Numbered from the stretch's first letter, positions 47,785 to 56,279 are shown. The stretch: 59,664 nucleotides of DNA from Arenimonas donghaensis DSM 18148 = HO3-R19 (GCF_000743535.1 NZ_AVCJ01000011.1:1-59664), one strand, 5' to 3'. A program made the numbers and translations. Notes: generated from the sequence alone by a model not told the origin.

Positions 47785-48856
47785 CCAGAACACTGCCCTG
47801 GTGATGGTGGTCGACGACCAGGAAGCGAACGTCAGCGCCGTCGGTGGCCTGCTGGCCCGCGACGGATTCGACGTGGCGCCCTGCCTGAGCGGCAAGGAAG
47901 CCCTGGCCAGCATCGCCGCCGACCTGCCCGACCTGGTGCTGCTGGACATGCGCATGCCGGGGATGGACGGCTTCGAGGTGCTCGAGGCCCTGCAGGGCGA
48001 CGAGGCGACCCGGGAGATCCCGGTCATCTTCCTCACCGCCGACCACGAGCGCGACTCGCTGGTGCGGGCGTTCTCCGCCGGCGCCGTGGACTACGTCACC
48101 AAGCCCTTCGTTCCCGAGGAACTGCTCTCGCGCGTGCGCGCGCACACCGCGCTGAAGATGGCGCGCGACCACATGCAGCAGCTGGCCCAGGAGCGCCAGG
48201 AAAGCCTGGAACTGATCGCCCACGACCTGCGCAACCACTTCACCAACGTGATCTTCTCGGCCGACATGCTGGCCAGCCGCGGCCAGGACGAATCCGTCGC
48301 CAAGCTGGTCGAATCCATCCGCGGCGCGGCCGACACCGGCCTGCTGTTCCTGCAGGCGGTGCTGGACCAGGCTGCCGGCGAAGCCCGGGGCGAGGCGGTC
48401 GAGCCGCTGCCCGCCGCCCAGGTGGTGCGGGACGCCGTGGACGCCTACGCCGAACGCGCCCAGGCCAAGGACATGCGCCTGGACCTGCAGCTCGAAGGCG
48501 GCCTGCTCGTGCGTGGCCAGCGCCTGGCCCTGTGCCACGTGCTGCAGAACCTGGTCTCGAACGCCATCAAGTACGCGCCCGCGGGCAGCGTCGTCACGGT
48601 CAAGGCGATCGCGCACAAGGACCGGGTGCGGCTGCTGGTGATCGACCAGGGCCCGGGCATTCCGGAAAAGGAGCAGGGCGATCTTTTCCGGCGTTTCGCC
48701 AAGCTCTCGAGCCAGCCGACCGGCGGCGAGAGTTCGACCGGGCTCGGGCTTTCGCTGGCCAAGCAGAAGGCGCGCGCGATGGGGGGCGACCTCTGGTACG
48801 ACCCGGCGCCGACCGGCGGCGCCTGTTTCACCCTGGAACTGCCGGGCGTCGCGTAA
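47777..48856 (+). CDS. Receiver-histidine kinase (REC-HisKA-HATPase)
   Basis: 359 aa, cytosolic, with no membrane helix. Receiver domain 8-125 with D57 ([13 protein letters not shown]) and VTKPF; a kinase follows with H149 ([14 protein letters not shown]) and HATPase_c ([38 protein letters not shown]). A receiver at the front of a kinase suggests it takes phosphate from the hybrid kinase encoded just before and relays it. Translationally coupled by an 8-base overlap (ATG inside the previous gene's end). Confidence 0.9.
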   Translation: MNDQNTALVMVVDDQEANVSAVGGLLARDGFDVAPCLSGKEALASIAADLPDLVLLDMRMPGMDGFEVLEALQGDEATREIPVIFLTADHERDSLVRAFSAGAVDYVTKPFVPEELLSRVRAHTALKMARDHMQQLAQERQESLELIAHDLRNHFTNVIFSADMLASRGQDESVAKLVESIRGAADTGLLFLQAVLDQAAGEARGEAVEPLPAAQVVRDAVDAYAERAQAKDMRLDLQLEGGLLVRGQRLALCHVLQNLVSNAIKYAPAGSVVTVKAIAHKDRVRLLVIDQGPGIPEKEQGDLFRRFAKLSSQPTGGESSTGLGLSLAKQKARAMGGDLWYDPAPTGGACFTLELPGVA

Positions 48857-48875
48857 GCGACCGGCAGGGCGGGCC

Positions 48876-48907
48876 TGCAAGCTGCAGGTGCGCCCGTGCA
48901 TATCGCA
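48876..48907. promoter_or_regulatory. TGCA-N3-TGCA enhancer-like sites before the lipoprotein gene
   Basis: TGCA-agc-TGCA at 48876-48886 is a perfect copy of the palindrome found upstream of the sigma54 regulator. A second, one-mismatch copy, TGCA-tat-CGCA, is at 48897-48907. Centres are 21 bases apart (two helical turns). They lie about 60-90 bases upstream of a sigma54 promoter. Confidence 0.65.
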
Positions 48908-48961
48908 AGGCCGCAGCCACCGAAGCTTGCGTAAGTCCTTGTTCCTGCGTTGCCTGCCCCG

Positions 48962-48978
48962 TTGGCACGGCCCTTGCT
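48962..48978 (+). promoter_or_regulatory. Sigma54 (RpoN) promoter of the acidic lipoprotein gene
   Basis: TTGGCACG-GCCC-TTGCT is a perfect match to the RpoN consensus TTGGCACG-N4-TTGCW. Expected start of transcription is near 48990, giving a roughly 70-base leader to the ATG at 49059. Confidence 0.85.
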
Positions 48979-49058
48979 CCCTAGTCCATGACGGTGTCGT
49001 CGCTGCCAGTCCAACGGCCGCGGCGGCTTCGCAATATTCCCCACCATGGAGCTATCGC

Positions 49059-49469
49059 ATGAACAAGTTCACCCGCACTGCCCTGCCGCTGGCGATCGTG
49101 ATGGCCCTCGCGGCCTGCCAGGAAACCCCGCAGGAAACCGCCGAGGACGTTGCCGAGGCCCGCGTCGAGGCGGCCGAAGACCTCCAGGACGCGCGCGCCG
49201 ATTACGTCGAGGCCGACTCCATGGACGACGCCATCGACGAGCGCGAGGACCTGGAGCTCACCGCTGCCGAAGGCGCCTACGAGGTGGCCAAGGAACAGTG
49301 CGACGCGATGACCGGCGACGCCAAGGACGCGTGCATGGACGAGGCCGAGGCCACGTACGACGCCGCCAAGGAAGCCGCCAAGCAGCGCCAGGAATCCGCC
49401 GAGCAGGCACTGGATTCGGCCGAAGAGATGGCTGACGACTTCGAAGACGCCATCGACGACGAGTACTGA
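49059..49469 (+). CDS. Acidic, alanine-rich lipoprotein
   Basis: 136 aa. MNKFTRTALPLAIVMALAAC has lipobox LAAC. The mature protein is almost all helix-forming and strongly acidic (ETAEDVAEARVEAAEDLQDA, EEMADDFEDAIDDEY), with a central two-Cys segment (KEQCDAMTGDAKDACMDEAE). It is likely a long coiled-coil lipoprotein of the envelope. It sits directly behind a sigma54 promoter and TGCA-N3-TGCA sites, so is expected to be a target of the regulator at 43640. Confidence 0.8.
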   Translation: MNKFTRTALPLAIVMALAACQETPQETAEDVAEARVEAAEDLQDARADYVEADSMDDAIDEREDLELTAAEGAYEVAKEQCDAMTGDAKDACMDEAEATYDAAKEAAKQRQESAEQALDSAEEMADDFEDAIDDEY

Positions 49470-49525
49470 GTCCCCCCCTCGGTATTCGGTTCCACCCTAG
49501 GGAAGACACGTCCAAGGAGGACACA

Positions 49526-49966
49526 ATGAACAAGACTACCGCTACCCTCAACCACCTGGTCGAAGCCCTCAACGACGGCATCGAGTTCCACGAGCACGCC
49601 GCCAGGGAGACCGGCCAGCCGGCCTACCGCGACCTGTTCCTGAACCTGGCGCGGGTCAAGAAGGCCATCGCCGCCGACCTCAAGGCCGAAGTGGCCAAGC
49701 AGGGCGCCGAGCCGGACAACGACGGCACCTGGCTGGGTGGCATTCGCGAGGGTTATGCCCAGCTGAAGTCGAAGATGGTCAAGGACGCCGATGCGGCCTG
49801 GATCGCCTCGATCGAAGAGCAGGAAGATCGCGTACTCGAAGCCTTCCGCGACGCCCTCGAGGGCAACCAGCCCCCGAAGGTGCGCGAGCTGGCCGCGCGT
49901 TACCTGCCGGAAGTGAAGCAGATGCACGACCAGATGCGTGACCTCAAGCGCGCCAAGGCGGCCTAA
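49526..49966 (+). CDS. PA2169-family four-helix-bundle protein (DUF2383)
   Basis: 146 aa. It starts NKTTATLNHLVEALNDGIEFHEHAARE and shows the ferritin-like DUF2383 helices (NDGIEFHEHAA, YRDLFLNLARVKKAIAADL, QEDRVLEAFRDAL, LPEVKQMHDQMRDLK). Such proteins are stress- or stationary-phase-induced and of unknown role; some carry metal-binding E..H residues, and E20, H22 and H24 are visible here. AAGGAGG precedes the ATG. It lies 56 bases after the lipoprotein gene and probably shares its transcript. Confidence 0.85.
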   Translation: MNKTTATLNHLVEALNDGIEFHEHAARETGQPAYRDLFLNLARVKKAIAADLKAEVAKQGAEPDNDGTWLGGIREGYAQLKSKMVKDADAAWIASIEEQEDRVLEAFRDALEGNQPPKVRELAARYLPEVKQMHDQMRDLKRAKAA

Positions 49967-50169
49967 AGACCGTCGGCCCTGCCGCGGTTCCCGGTGTGCT
50001 GGCCGGGGCCGCGGCGGGCCTTTGAGGGTCGGGACAGGCCCGGTTGCGAAAAAAACCCGTGTTTTTGCCGGTTTTGGGCTTGGCGGGGACAGGAAACTGC
50101 CCTACATTCGTCAGGCCGGGGAAAGCCCAGGCACCCCAATTACCCATCCAGAATCACGGGAACAAAAAA

Positions 50170-50550
50170 ATGGCTACCAAGAAAGCTGCGAAGAAGAAGG
50201 CTGCCCCGAAGGCTGCTACCAAGCCGGCCGCGCCGAAGCCGATCAAGGAAGCGCTGACCAAGTCCGGTCTGGTGTCGCACATCGCCGACAACACCGGCCT
50301 GGCCTCGAAGGACGTGCGCGCCGTTCTGGCCGCGCTCGAGAACGCCGTGCACGGCTCGGTTTCGAAGAAGGGCGCTGGCAGCTTCACCATGCCGGGCCTG
50401 TTCAAGATCACCTCGGTCAACGTGCCGGCCAAGCCCAAGCGCAAGGGCATCAACCCGTTCACCAAGGAAGAGCAGTGGTTCGCCGCCAAGCCGGCCACCG
50501 TCAAGGTGAAGATCCGTCCGCTCAAGAAGCTGAAGGATTCCGCGGCCTGA
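50170..50550 (+). CDS. HU-family DNA-binding protein with Lys/Ala-rich N-terminal tail
   Basis: 126 aa. Residues 1-25 are a histone-H1-like tail (ATKKAAKKKAAPKAATKPAA). The HU/IHF fold follows (KEALTKSGLVSHIADNTGLA, SVSKKGAGSFTMPGLFKIT, then the DNA-gripping arm KPKRKGINPFTKEEQWFAAK with the N-P-x-T/F tip). It binds and bends DNA and may compact the nucleoid. The ribosome site is weak (GGGAA followed by a run of A). A strong terminator follows, so it ends a transcript. Confidence 0.9.
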   Translation: MATKKAAKKKAAPKAATKPAAPKPIKEALTKSGLVSHIADNTGLASKDVRAVLAALENAVHGSVSKKGAGSFTMPGLFKITSVNVPAKPKRKGINPFTKEEQWFAAKPATVKVKIRPLKKLKDSAA

Positions 50551-50594
50551 GGCCCGGATTCGCGACGCGGTAACGCGCGCGAAAGCAGAATCAG

Positions 50595-50630
50595 CGGGGT
50601 GGGTGCGCAAGCACCCGCCCCGTTTTTATT
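50595..50630 (+). terminator. Rho-independent terminator after the HU gene
   Basis: A 12-base-pair stem (CGGGGTGGGTGC / GCACCCGCCCCG, one G-T pair) is closed by a GCAA tetraloop and followed by TTTTTATTT. It lies 45 bases after the HU stop and directly before the next ribosome site. Confidence 0.9.
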
Positions 50631-50643
50631 TCAGGAGATCCCC

Positions 50644-51678
50644 ATGGAATACCGCTACCTCGGCCGCTCCGGCTTCCGTGTCCCCGTGCTTTCCTTCGGC
50701 ACCGGCACCTTCGGCGGCGAAGGTGAATTCTTCAAGGCCTGGGGCGCCACCGACGTGGCGCAGGCAAGGCGGCTGGTGGACATCTGCCTGGAGGCTGGCG
50801 CGGCGATGTTCGACAGCGCCGACATCTATTCCAAGGGGGCGGCCGAATCAATCCTGGGCGAGGCCATCAAGCACCGCCCGCGCGAGGACATCATCCTTTC
50901 CACCAAGGCGACGTTCCGTTTCGGCCCGGGCGAGAACCAGGTGGGCTCCTCGCGCCACCACCTGCTGCGCTCGGTGGACGCGTCGCTCAAGCGCCTGGGC
51001 ACCGACTACATCGACATCTTCCAGCTCCATGGTCAGGACACCCGCACGCCGGTCGAGGAGGTGCTGTCCACGCTCGACGCGCTGGTTCAGGCGGGCAAGG
51101 TCCGCTACGTCGGTGTCTCCAATTTCAGCGGCTGGCACCTGATGAAGTCCCTGGCCGCCGCCGACCGCCACGGCTGGCCGCGCTACGTGGCGCAGCAAAC
51201 CTACTACTCGCTGGTGGGACGGGACTACGAGTGGGAGCTGATGCCGCTGGCCGCCGACCAGGGCCTGGGCGCCATCGTCTGGAGCCCGCTGGGCTGGGGC
51301 CGCCTGACCGGCAAGATCCGTCGCGGCCAGCCGTTGCCGGAAAACAGCCGCCTGCAGTCCAAGGCCGCCGCCGACGGTGGCCCGCAGGTCGAACAGGACT
51401 ACCTCTACCAGGTCGTCGACGCGCTGGACGAAGTCGCCGCGGAAACCGGCAAGACGGTGCCGCAGGTGGCGCTGAACTGGGTGCTGCAGCGCCCGACCGT
51501 CAGCAGCGTGATCGTGGGGGCGCGGAACGAGGAACAGCTGCGGCAGAACCTGGGCGCCGTTGGCTGGAACCTGACGCCCGCGCAGGTCGCCCGCCTGGAC
51601 GCCGCCAGCGAACGGCCCCGGCCCTATCCGTTCTGGCACCAGGCCAGCTTCAGCTACCGGAATCCGACGCCGGTCTGA
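50644..51678 (+). CDS. Aldo/keto reductase
   Basis: 344 aa TIM barrel. The catalytic tetrad is visible: Asp and Tyr in FDSADIYSKGAAE, Lys in ILSTKATF, His in DIFQLHGQD. The NADPH site is seen in PLGWGRLTGK and VIVGARNEEQL. Similar to YajO/Gfo-type reductases acting on aldehydes or sugars. GGAG lies before the ATG. The 3' end overlaps the convergent acetyltransferase gene by 25 bases. Confidence 0.92.
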   Translation: MEYRYLGRSGFRVPVLSFGTGTFGGEGEFFKAWGATDVAQARRLVDICLEAGAAMFDSADIYSKGAAESILGEAIKHRPREDIILSTKATFRFGPGENQVGSSRHHLLRSVDASLKRLGTDYIDIFQLHGQDTRTPVEEVLSTLDALVQAGKVRYVGVSNFSGWHLMKSLAAADRHGWPRYVAQQTYYSLVGRDYEWELMPLAADQGLGAIVWSPLGWGRLTGKIRRGQPLPENSRLQSKAAADGGPQVEQDYLYQVVDALDEVAAETGKTVPQVALNWVLQRPTVSSVIVGARNEEQLRQNLGAVGWNLTPAQVARLDAASERPRPYPFWHQASFSYRNPTPV

Positions 51679-52196
51679 CTGGCGGCGGGTTTGTCGATGG
51701 CATAAACCAGCAGCATCTCGCCGCCCAGGCTGCGGGGTTCGTCCGGTTGCATGCCCAAGGATTCGAGCAGGCGCCGGGAGGCGGCGTTCGCTTCGGTGAC
51801 GATGGCCAGGATGCGTGGCATGGCCAGGGTTCCAAAGCCAAAGGCTAGGCACAGGCTGGCGGCTTCCCGGGCCAGGCCCTGGCCCCGGAATGCCGGCAGG
51901 AAGGCATAGCCCAGGTCTGGTGCCGGCAGGGTGTCGCGCTGGATCAGGCCGCACATGCCGGCCAGTTCGCCGCTGGCCTTGAGTTCGACGCCCCACAGGC
52001 CGAAACCATGGCGCGCGTAGCTGGCGATCGGGCCGGTAGCCAGGTAGTCCCGGGCCTGGTCCAGGTCGCGCACGCCGCGGTCGCCGATGTAGGCGTGGAA
52101 GTCCGGATCGTTGAGCTGGGCGAGTGCGAAGGCGGCGTCATCCTCGCGCAGTTCGCGAAGGCGCAGGCGGGGTGTCTCGGGGAGCGTGGCGGGCAT
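51654..52196 (-). CDS. GNAT N-acetyltransferase (RimJ/RimL type)
   Basis: 180 aa. Starts TLPETPRLRLRELREDDAAF, typical of the RimJ-like class, with LGYAFLPAFRGQGLAREAA as the acetyl-CoA P-loop (R-G-Q-G-L-A) and EANAASRRLLESLGM near the end. It transfers acetyl groups to a protein N terminus or small molecule; the target is unknown. Confidence 0.88.
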   Translation of the reverse strand: MPATLPETPRLRLRELREDDAAFALAQLNDPDFHAYIGDRGVRDLDQARDYLATGPIASYARHGFGLWGVELKASGELAGMCGLIQRDTLPAPDLGYAFLPAFRGQGLAREAASLCLAFGFGTLAMPRILAIVTEANAASRRLLESLGMQPDEPRSLGGEMLLVYAIDKPAASQTGVGFR

Positions 52197-52260
52197 GGGG
52201 CGATCCGGGGAGGGACCGCCCGATTATCGCCCGGCCGGCCCGCGGCCGGCAGTGGGGGGG

Positions 52261-52560
52261 TCAGGGCGTGGCCAGGGTGACCTGCTGCATGTCGTCGTGC
52301 ATCGCGACCAGGCGCTGCACCTGCGGCATGTGCGCCTTGCGCGCCTGCTGCTCCATGCCCAGCGACTTGCTGTCGAAGCGCACGTTCTCGCGGATGACGA
52401 TCTTGAAGCTCACCGTGGCCGACGCCGACACCCGGGCGCCGTCGCTGCTGACGGCGAGTTCGCCCTGGGCGAAGGCGGGCTGGGCCATGGCCATCGCCAG
52501 CACGGCGCAAGCCGAGAGGCGGATCAGACGTGCGGAATTGGCGAGGCGCTTGGCGTTCAT
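52261..52560 (-). CDS. Small secreted hypothetical protein
   Basis: 99 aa. A signal peptide (LSACAVLAMAMAQPAFAQG) with cleavage after AFA-Q gives about 67 mature residues: a beta-rich start (ELAVSSDGARVSASATVSFK) and a helical end (KAHMPQVQRLVAMHDDMQQ). No family recognised. The 232-base region upstream holds no other gene; I see no strong promoter in it. Confidence 0.6.
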   Translation of the reverse strand: MNAKRLANSARLIRLSACAVLAMAMAQPAFAQGELAVSSDGARVSASATVSFKIVIRENVRFDSKSLGMEQQARKAHMPQVQRLVAMHDDMQQVTLATP

Positions 52561-52792
52561 CGTAGTGCTCCTTGGGGAGGAGCGAAGCCGGGGAGGGTCT
52601 TCGCTGTCCTTGGAGAGCAGTCTAGGAAGCGGCCTAAGTGTTTGATGCGTAACGGGTCACACTTGCCCACTGTGGGATTTCGCGCACACTTCCCGCGCAA
52701 ACCCGGCGCTCGGACACGCTTTGCCTGCGCTCATCGTCACAGTTCGCATTCAAACCGTGACGCGCGCCTAGGTAAGGGCGGAAGAAAAAAAA

Positions 52793-54553
52793 TCAGTTCG
52801 CGGCGACGGTGGTCGTGTCGGCCTCGAGGCCATGGGTGCGCACGCGGTCGCGGCCGGCGTGCTTGGCCTGGTAGAGCGCGTCGTCGGCCCGGCTGAGCAG
52901 GGTCAGGAAGTCATAGCCGCTTGCGCGCGTACCTGAAACGCCGAAGCTGGCGGTCACGGCGAAGGCGTGGCCGGTCGACGTCGTATCGATCGCGGCGATG
53001 CGCTTGCGGCAGGCCTGCGCCAGCGCCACGGAGGAGGGCAGGTCGCAGCCCACCAGCAGGAAGGCGAACTCTTCGCCGCCCAGGCGGCCGAAGCGGTCGT
53101 TCTTGCGGCAGATGTCCGAACAGACCTTGGCCACCTCTTGCAGCACCCAGTCACCGGTCGCGTGGCCAAAACGATCGTTGATGGACTTGAATTCGTCGAG
53201 GTCGAACATGACCAGACCGACTTCCTCGCCGTCCTTGCTGCAATACGCCAGCGCCTGCTCGGCGCGACGACTGAAGTCCATGCGGTTGGAGACGCCGGTG
53301 AGCGCATCGGTTTCGGCCAGGCGCTGGAACTTCACCTGCGAGCGTTTGGTGCGCCAAGCCCAGAAGGCAATGGTGCCGAGCAGCACCGCCAGCAGTGCGA
53401 TGGCGAGCTGCGTGTTGCGGGTGGCCAGCGCCGAAGCCTCTTCGCGCAGCTGCAGGACCTGGTTCTCGCGATTCAACAGCTCGATGGTCTGGTTCTTCTC
53501 GCGCGTCTCGCCCAGCACCTGCTCGTACACCAGGGCCCTGGCCTTGACCTCATTGAGATAAGCGCTATTGGCGTCGAAATAATTGATGTGGTGTGCGAGC
53601 GCGGCCGCGTTGTTGCCACGCTGCAGGGCGCTCTCGTACAGGACGCGATGGGCGGTGACCAACGGCGCCGAGCTCGCCATCGCCGTTGCATGCCGCATGA
53701 CGCCCCGGGCGAAGCGGTCCGCGGCCTCGTAGTCACCCGCCGCCAGGTAAGCCTCCGCCAGCGTGGCATAGACCTCGCCGATGACCCGGGGATACTTGGT
53801 CGCTTCCACTTCGTCCAGGTGCTGGCTCAGGAGCACGATGGCACCGTTGCGATCGCCACGGTCGGCCATCAGGCGCGCATGGTAGGCGCGCACGTAATTC
53901 GCGAACAACGGCTCACCCGCGCCCACGCACTCGTCGATGATCGTGCGGACCTCGGTTTCCCGGCCCGAAAGCTGGCCCATGTTGTAGAAGGCCTCCATGC
54001 GCAAGGCGCCGGCGAAACAACTCGTCCTGGCGCTGGGCGAATCGGCCAGCATCAGGTCGGCATAGCGGATTCCCTGTTCATACTGGCCGACGTGGTTGCT
54101 TATCGAGCCCGCCGCGGCCCAGGCGTGGTGGCGAATCTCCGGATCGCCGACCTCGTCGACCAGCCCGATCATCTGGTTCAGGTACCGCAGCCCCTCGGAA
54201 AAATCCCGGGTCGCGGCATAGGAATTGACGATCAGCGAGCCCGCCTGGACCTTGGTTTCAATGTCCGTGCTGTTCTCGAACAGCGTCTTGGCGGCTTCGA
54301 TGCCGAGATCAAACCTGCCGCTGAAGGAAAGCTGGTAGGCCTTGAGGTATTCGAGCTTCTGCCGCTGGCGATCACTCGCAGCCTTGATGCTGGCGTTGAG
54401 CTGCCCGACGAGCTCGTTGAATTGTTCCGGGTCGGCACTTCGCACCAACTCCGCCCGCTCCAGCATCGCTTCAAATGCCGGAGATGCAGCCAAAGGCGGC
54501 GGCGCCAGGAATAGCGCCACCGCCAGGGCAAATGGAATCGCCTTTGCCTGCAT
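52793..54553 (-). CDS. TPR-type periplasmic sensor, membrane-anchored diguanylate cyclase
   Basis: 586 aa. Signal sequence, then about 330 residues of TPR-like helix pairs (e.g. GEVYATLAEAYLAAGDYEAADRF-type units) in the periplasm. A coiled coil (LNRENQVLQLREEASALA), one TM helix (LAIALLAVLLGTIAFWAW) and a GGDEF domain follow, with DALTGVSNRMDF, DLDEFKSINDRFGHATGD and intact GGEEF. It makes c-di-GMP. It starts 14 bases after the borosin precursor stop, so it looks like the last gene of that operon; this link could mean that peptide production and c-di-GMP signalling are tied. Confidence 0.9.
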   Translation of the reverse strand: MQAKAIPFALAVALFLAPPPLAASPAFEAMLERAELVRSADPEQFNELVGQLNASIKAASDRQRQKLEYLKAYQLSFSGRFDLGIEAAKTLFENSTDIETKVQAGSLIVNSYAATRDFSEGLRYLNQMIGLVDEVGDPEIRHHAWAAAGSISNHVGQYEQGIRYADLMLADSPSARTSCFAGALRMEAFYNMGQLSGRETEVRTIIDECVGAGEPLFANYVRAYHARLMADRGDRNGAIVLLSQHLDEVEATKYPRVIGEVYATLAEAYLAAGDYEAADRFARGVMRHATAMASSAPLVTAHRVLYESALQRGNNAAALAHHINYFDANSAYLNEVKARALVYEQVLGETREKNQTIELLNRENQVLQLREEASALATRNTQLAIALLAVLLGTIAFWAWRTKRSQVKFQRLAETDALTGVSNRMDFSRRAEQALAYCSKDGEEVGLVMFDLDEFKSINDRFGHATGDWVLQEVAKVCSDICRKNDRFGRLGGEEFAFLLVGCDLPSSVALAQACRKRIAAIDTTSTGHAFAVTASFGVSGTRASGYDFLTLLSRADDALYQAKHAGRDRVRTHGLEADTTTVAAN

Positions 54554-54567
54554 CAGGTCACCGGGGA

Positions 54568-54867
54568 TCAGTGCAGGCCGTTGCGGGTGGCCGATTCCTT
54601 CTTTTCGTCGTCGTCGGGCGAATTGCTGTCCTCGTCCTCGGAATCCTTCTGGTTGTCATCGCCTTCCGCCGGGAACAGCATGCAGAGCATCTTGGGACGG
54701 CCGCCGAGCAGGTCGCCCAGCGCGCCCGAGTCGCGGCTCATGAGGGCCTGGCGCACTTCGTCGTCCACCGCCAGCGAGGCGACTTCGGTTTCATAGCCGA
54801 TGCTGTCGCCGGCGGCAGGCTGCGGGGTGCTTCCAAGACGCTCAAGGAACTCAATGACATTGGACAT
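54568..54867 (-). CDS. Split-borosin precursor peptide (SonA-like) with acidic tail
   Basis: 99 aa. It aligns without gaps to the N-terminal borosin-binding domain of Shewanella SonA as I remember it: FLERLG at 7-12 (SonA FFTQLG), DDEVRQALMSRDSGALGDLL at 35-54 (SonA TDEQINAVMTGDMEKLKTLS). The core should therefore start near residue 57; K59-M-L-C-M-L-F65 is the hydrophobic stretch where SonA is N-methylated (63 and 65). P66 cannot be methylated. Unlike SonA, about 30 highly acidic residues follow (EDEDSNSPDDDEKK). GGAGAG precedes the ATG. It lies 15 bases after the methyltransferase gene. Confidence 0.78.
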   Translation of the reverse strand: MSNVIEFLERLGSTPQPAAGDSIGYETEVASLAVDDEVRQALMSRDSGALGDLLGGRPKMLCMLFPAEGDDNQKDSEDEDSNSPDDDEKKESATRNGLH

Positions 54868-54882
54868 GGTTTTCTCTCCGTT

Positions 54883-55701
54883 CTATGGGATTACCGGGGT
54901 TGCATCGTCACGCTTTGCGGCCTCGTCCAGCGCACGCAGCCGGGCCAGCATCGCTTCATTGGGCTGCAGCGGCCTGGCCGGCGGCAGCACGAGGGTGGTT
55001 TGTGCCTCCACCCGGGCGTCGGGCACGTCGCGCAGCATCAGCGTTTCGATGCGCGGTTCGTGGATCGGCAGGGTAGCGGCTTCGTACAACATGCATGGGT
55101 GGTCCAACGGATAGTCCTCCGCCAGCAGGTCAACCAGCAATTGCCGGTAGGCCCTGGGGGTGGAGAACCTGGCCAGGCTCCGGTCGCCGGCCAGTCCGGC
55201 CTGCCAGATGACCAGGCAGGCGCTGGGGTCGATCTTGCGGCGGTAGAACATCATCTGGCTTGCCTCCAGGTGCAGGCAGCCGGTGACGCCCGGGTCGATG
55301 CCCAGGTCTGCGTAGAGGCAGTCCTCGGCGGACACGCCGGGCTCCATCAGGGCCGGGAAACCTTCCTGGCGCGCCTGTGCGATTGCACGGTGCGGCGCCT
55401 GGGCGAACACGCCCGGGTGGCCGTAGAAGGCGCCGCAGACCCGCCGGCCCGCGCGCACTTCAGCCAGCATCGCCTCGACCATTTCCCGGTAGGTGTCGGT
55501 CCGTGGCTTGCCCTCCTGGTAGTAGGGCTGGAGGCTGCGCACGTCGGGATGCATTTCCTGCACCCACAGTTCGACCAAGGGGTCGGAGACGCCCACGAAG
55601 ACGACGTCCGCCTGTTCGATGTGGTTTCGCGAACGTGGTCCGAGATGCGCGCCCAAGGTCATGCCCAGGCCTACGCACGCCAGACTTCCCTGCTTTTCCA
55701 T
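54883..55701 (-). CDS. Split-borosin alpha-N-methyltransferase (SonM-like)
   Basis: 272 aa, tetrapyrrole-methylase fold. It methylates backbone amides of the precursor with S-adenosylmethionine. It shares with SonM: ACVGLGMTLGAHL, DTYREMVEAML, YGHPGVFA, MEPGVSAEDCLYADLGIDPG, YPLDH and LPIHEPRIE. Residues Y61, R67, Y71 and Y93 match OphMA Y66, R72, Y76 and Y98 with identical spacing (6, 4, 22). Like SonM it has no fused substrate tail, so the precursor is separate (next gene, 15 bases away). The start ATG follows a GGGGG site. Confidence 0.9.
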   Translation of the reverse strand: MEKQGSLACVGLGMTLGAHLGPRSRNHIEQADVVFVGVSDPLVELWVQEMHPDVRSLQPYYQEGKPRTDTYREMVEAMLAEVRAGRRVCGAFYGHPGVFAQAPHRAIAQARQEGFPALMEPGVSAEDCLYADLGIDPGVTGCLHLEASQMMFYRRKIDPSACLVIWQAGLAGDRSLARFSTPRAYRQLLVDLLAEDYPLDHPCMLYEAATLPIHEPRIETLMLRDVPDARVEAQTTLVLPPARPLQPNEAMLARLRALDEAAKRDDATPVIP

Positions 55702-55736
55702 GGTCCCCCGATGTTCCGTGGAATACCCACCGGAGG

Positions 55737-56279
55737 TTAGCTGAACGGACCTGCCTTGTCGCGCCTTGCGGCCTGCCAGGTTTCGCGGGTGAGCGTCCAT
55801 CGGATCGGGTGCGGCGGCGCGCCTGCGGGCGCGGGCTTGAAACCCAGTCGCCGCATCAGGCCGCTCGCCGCTGCATGCCCCTCGGCGTGGCGGGTATAGA
55901 GGCGATGCAGGTCCAGGGTCTCGAATGCGTAGCGCGCCACCAGGGCAATCGCCTGCGTTGCATGGCCCTGGCCCTGGTGCGCCGGCGGCAGCAGCACGCC
56001 GACCTCGGCACCGCGGGCTTCGTCCAGGACCAGGCCCAATAACCCGAAGCCAGCACCCGCATGCTTGTCCGCCAGGATCCAGGTCATGCGCCGCATCCCG
56101 CTGCGCGGCGCCTGTCGCTCGCGCGCGAACGCGCGCATCGCTTCGGTGGTGTCCAGCGCGGGCATGGCGCGGCCCATGGTCTCGCCATCGCCGTACAGGG
56201 CCACGTAAAGCGGCTGGTCCTGGTCGCCGATCGGCCGCAGCAGCAGCGGGTCGCCAGCCAGGGTCGGCAACTCAGGCAC
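55737..56279 (-). CDS. GNAT acetyltransferase in the borosin operon
   Basis: 180 aa with a GTG start that lies 8 bases inside the protease gene. RimJ-like: LAGDPLLLRPIGDQDQ start, acetyl-CoA loop VGVLLPPAHQGQGHATQAI, and YTRHAEGHAAASGLMRRLGF. It could acetylate the N terminus or a side chain of the released peptide, or give self-protection; this is inference from location only. A shorter start is possible but would lose the first strand. Confidence 0.8.
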   Translation of the reverse strand: MPELPTLAGDPLLLRPIGDQDQPLYVALYGDGETMGRAMPALDTTEAMRAFARERQAPRSGMRRMTWILADKHAGAGFGLLGLVLDEARGAEVGVLLPPAHQGQGHATQAIALVARYAFETLDLHRLYTRHAEGHAAASGLMRRLGFKPAPAGAPPHPIRWTLTRETWQAARRDKAGPFS

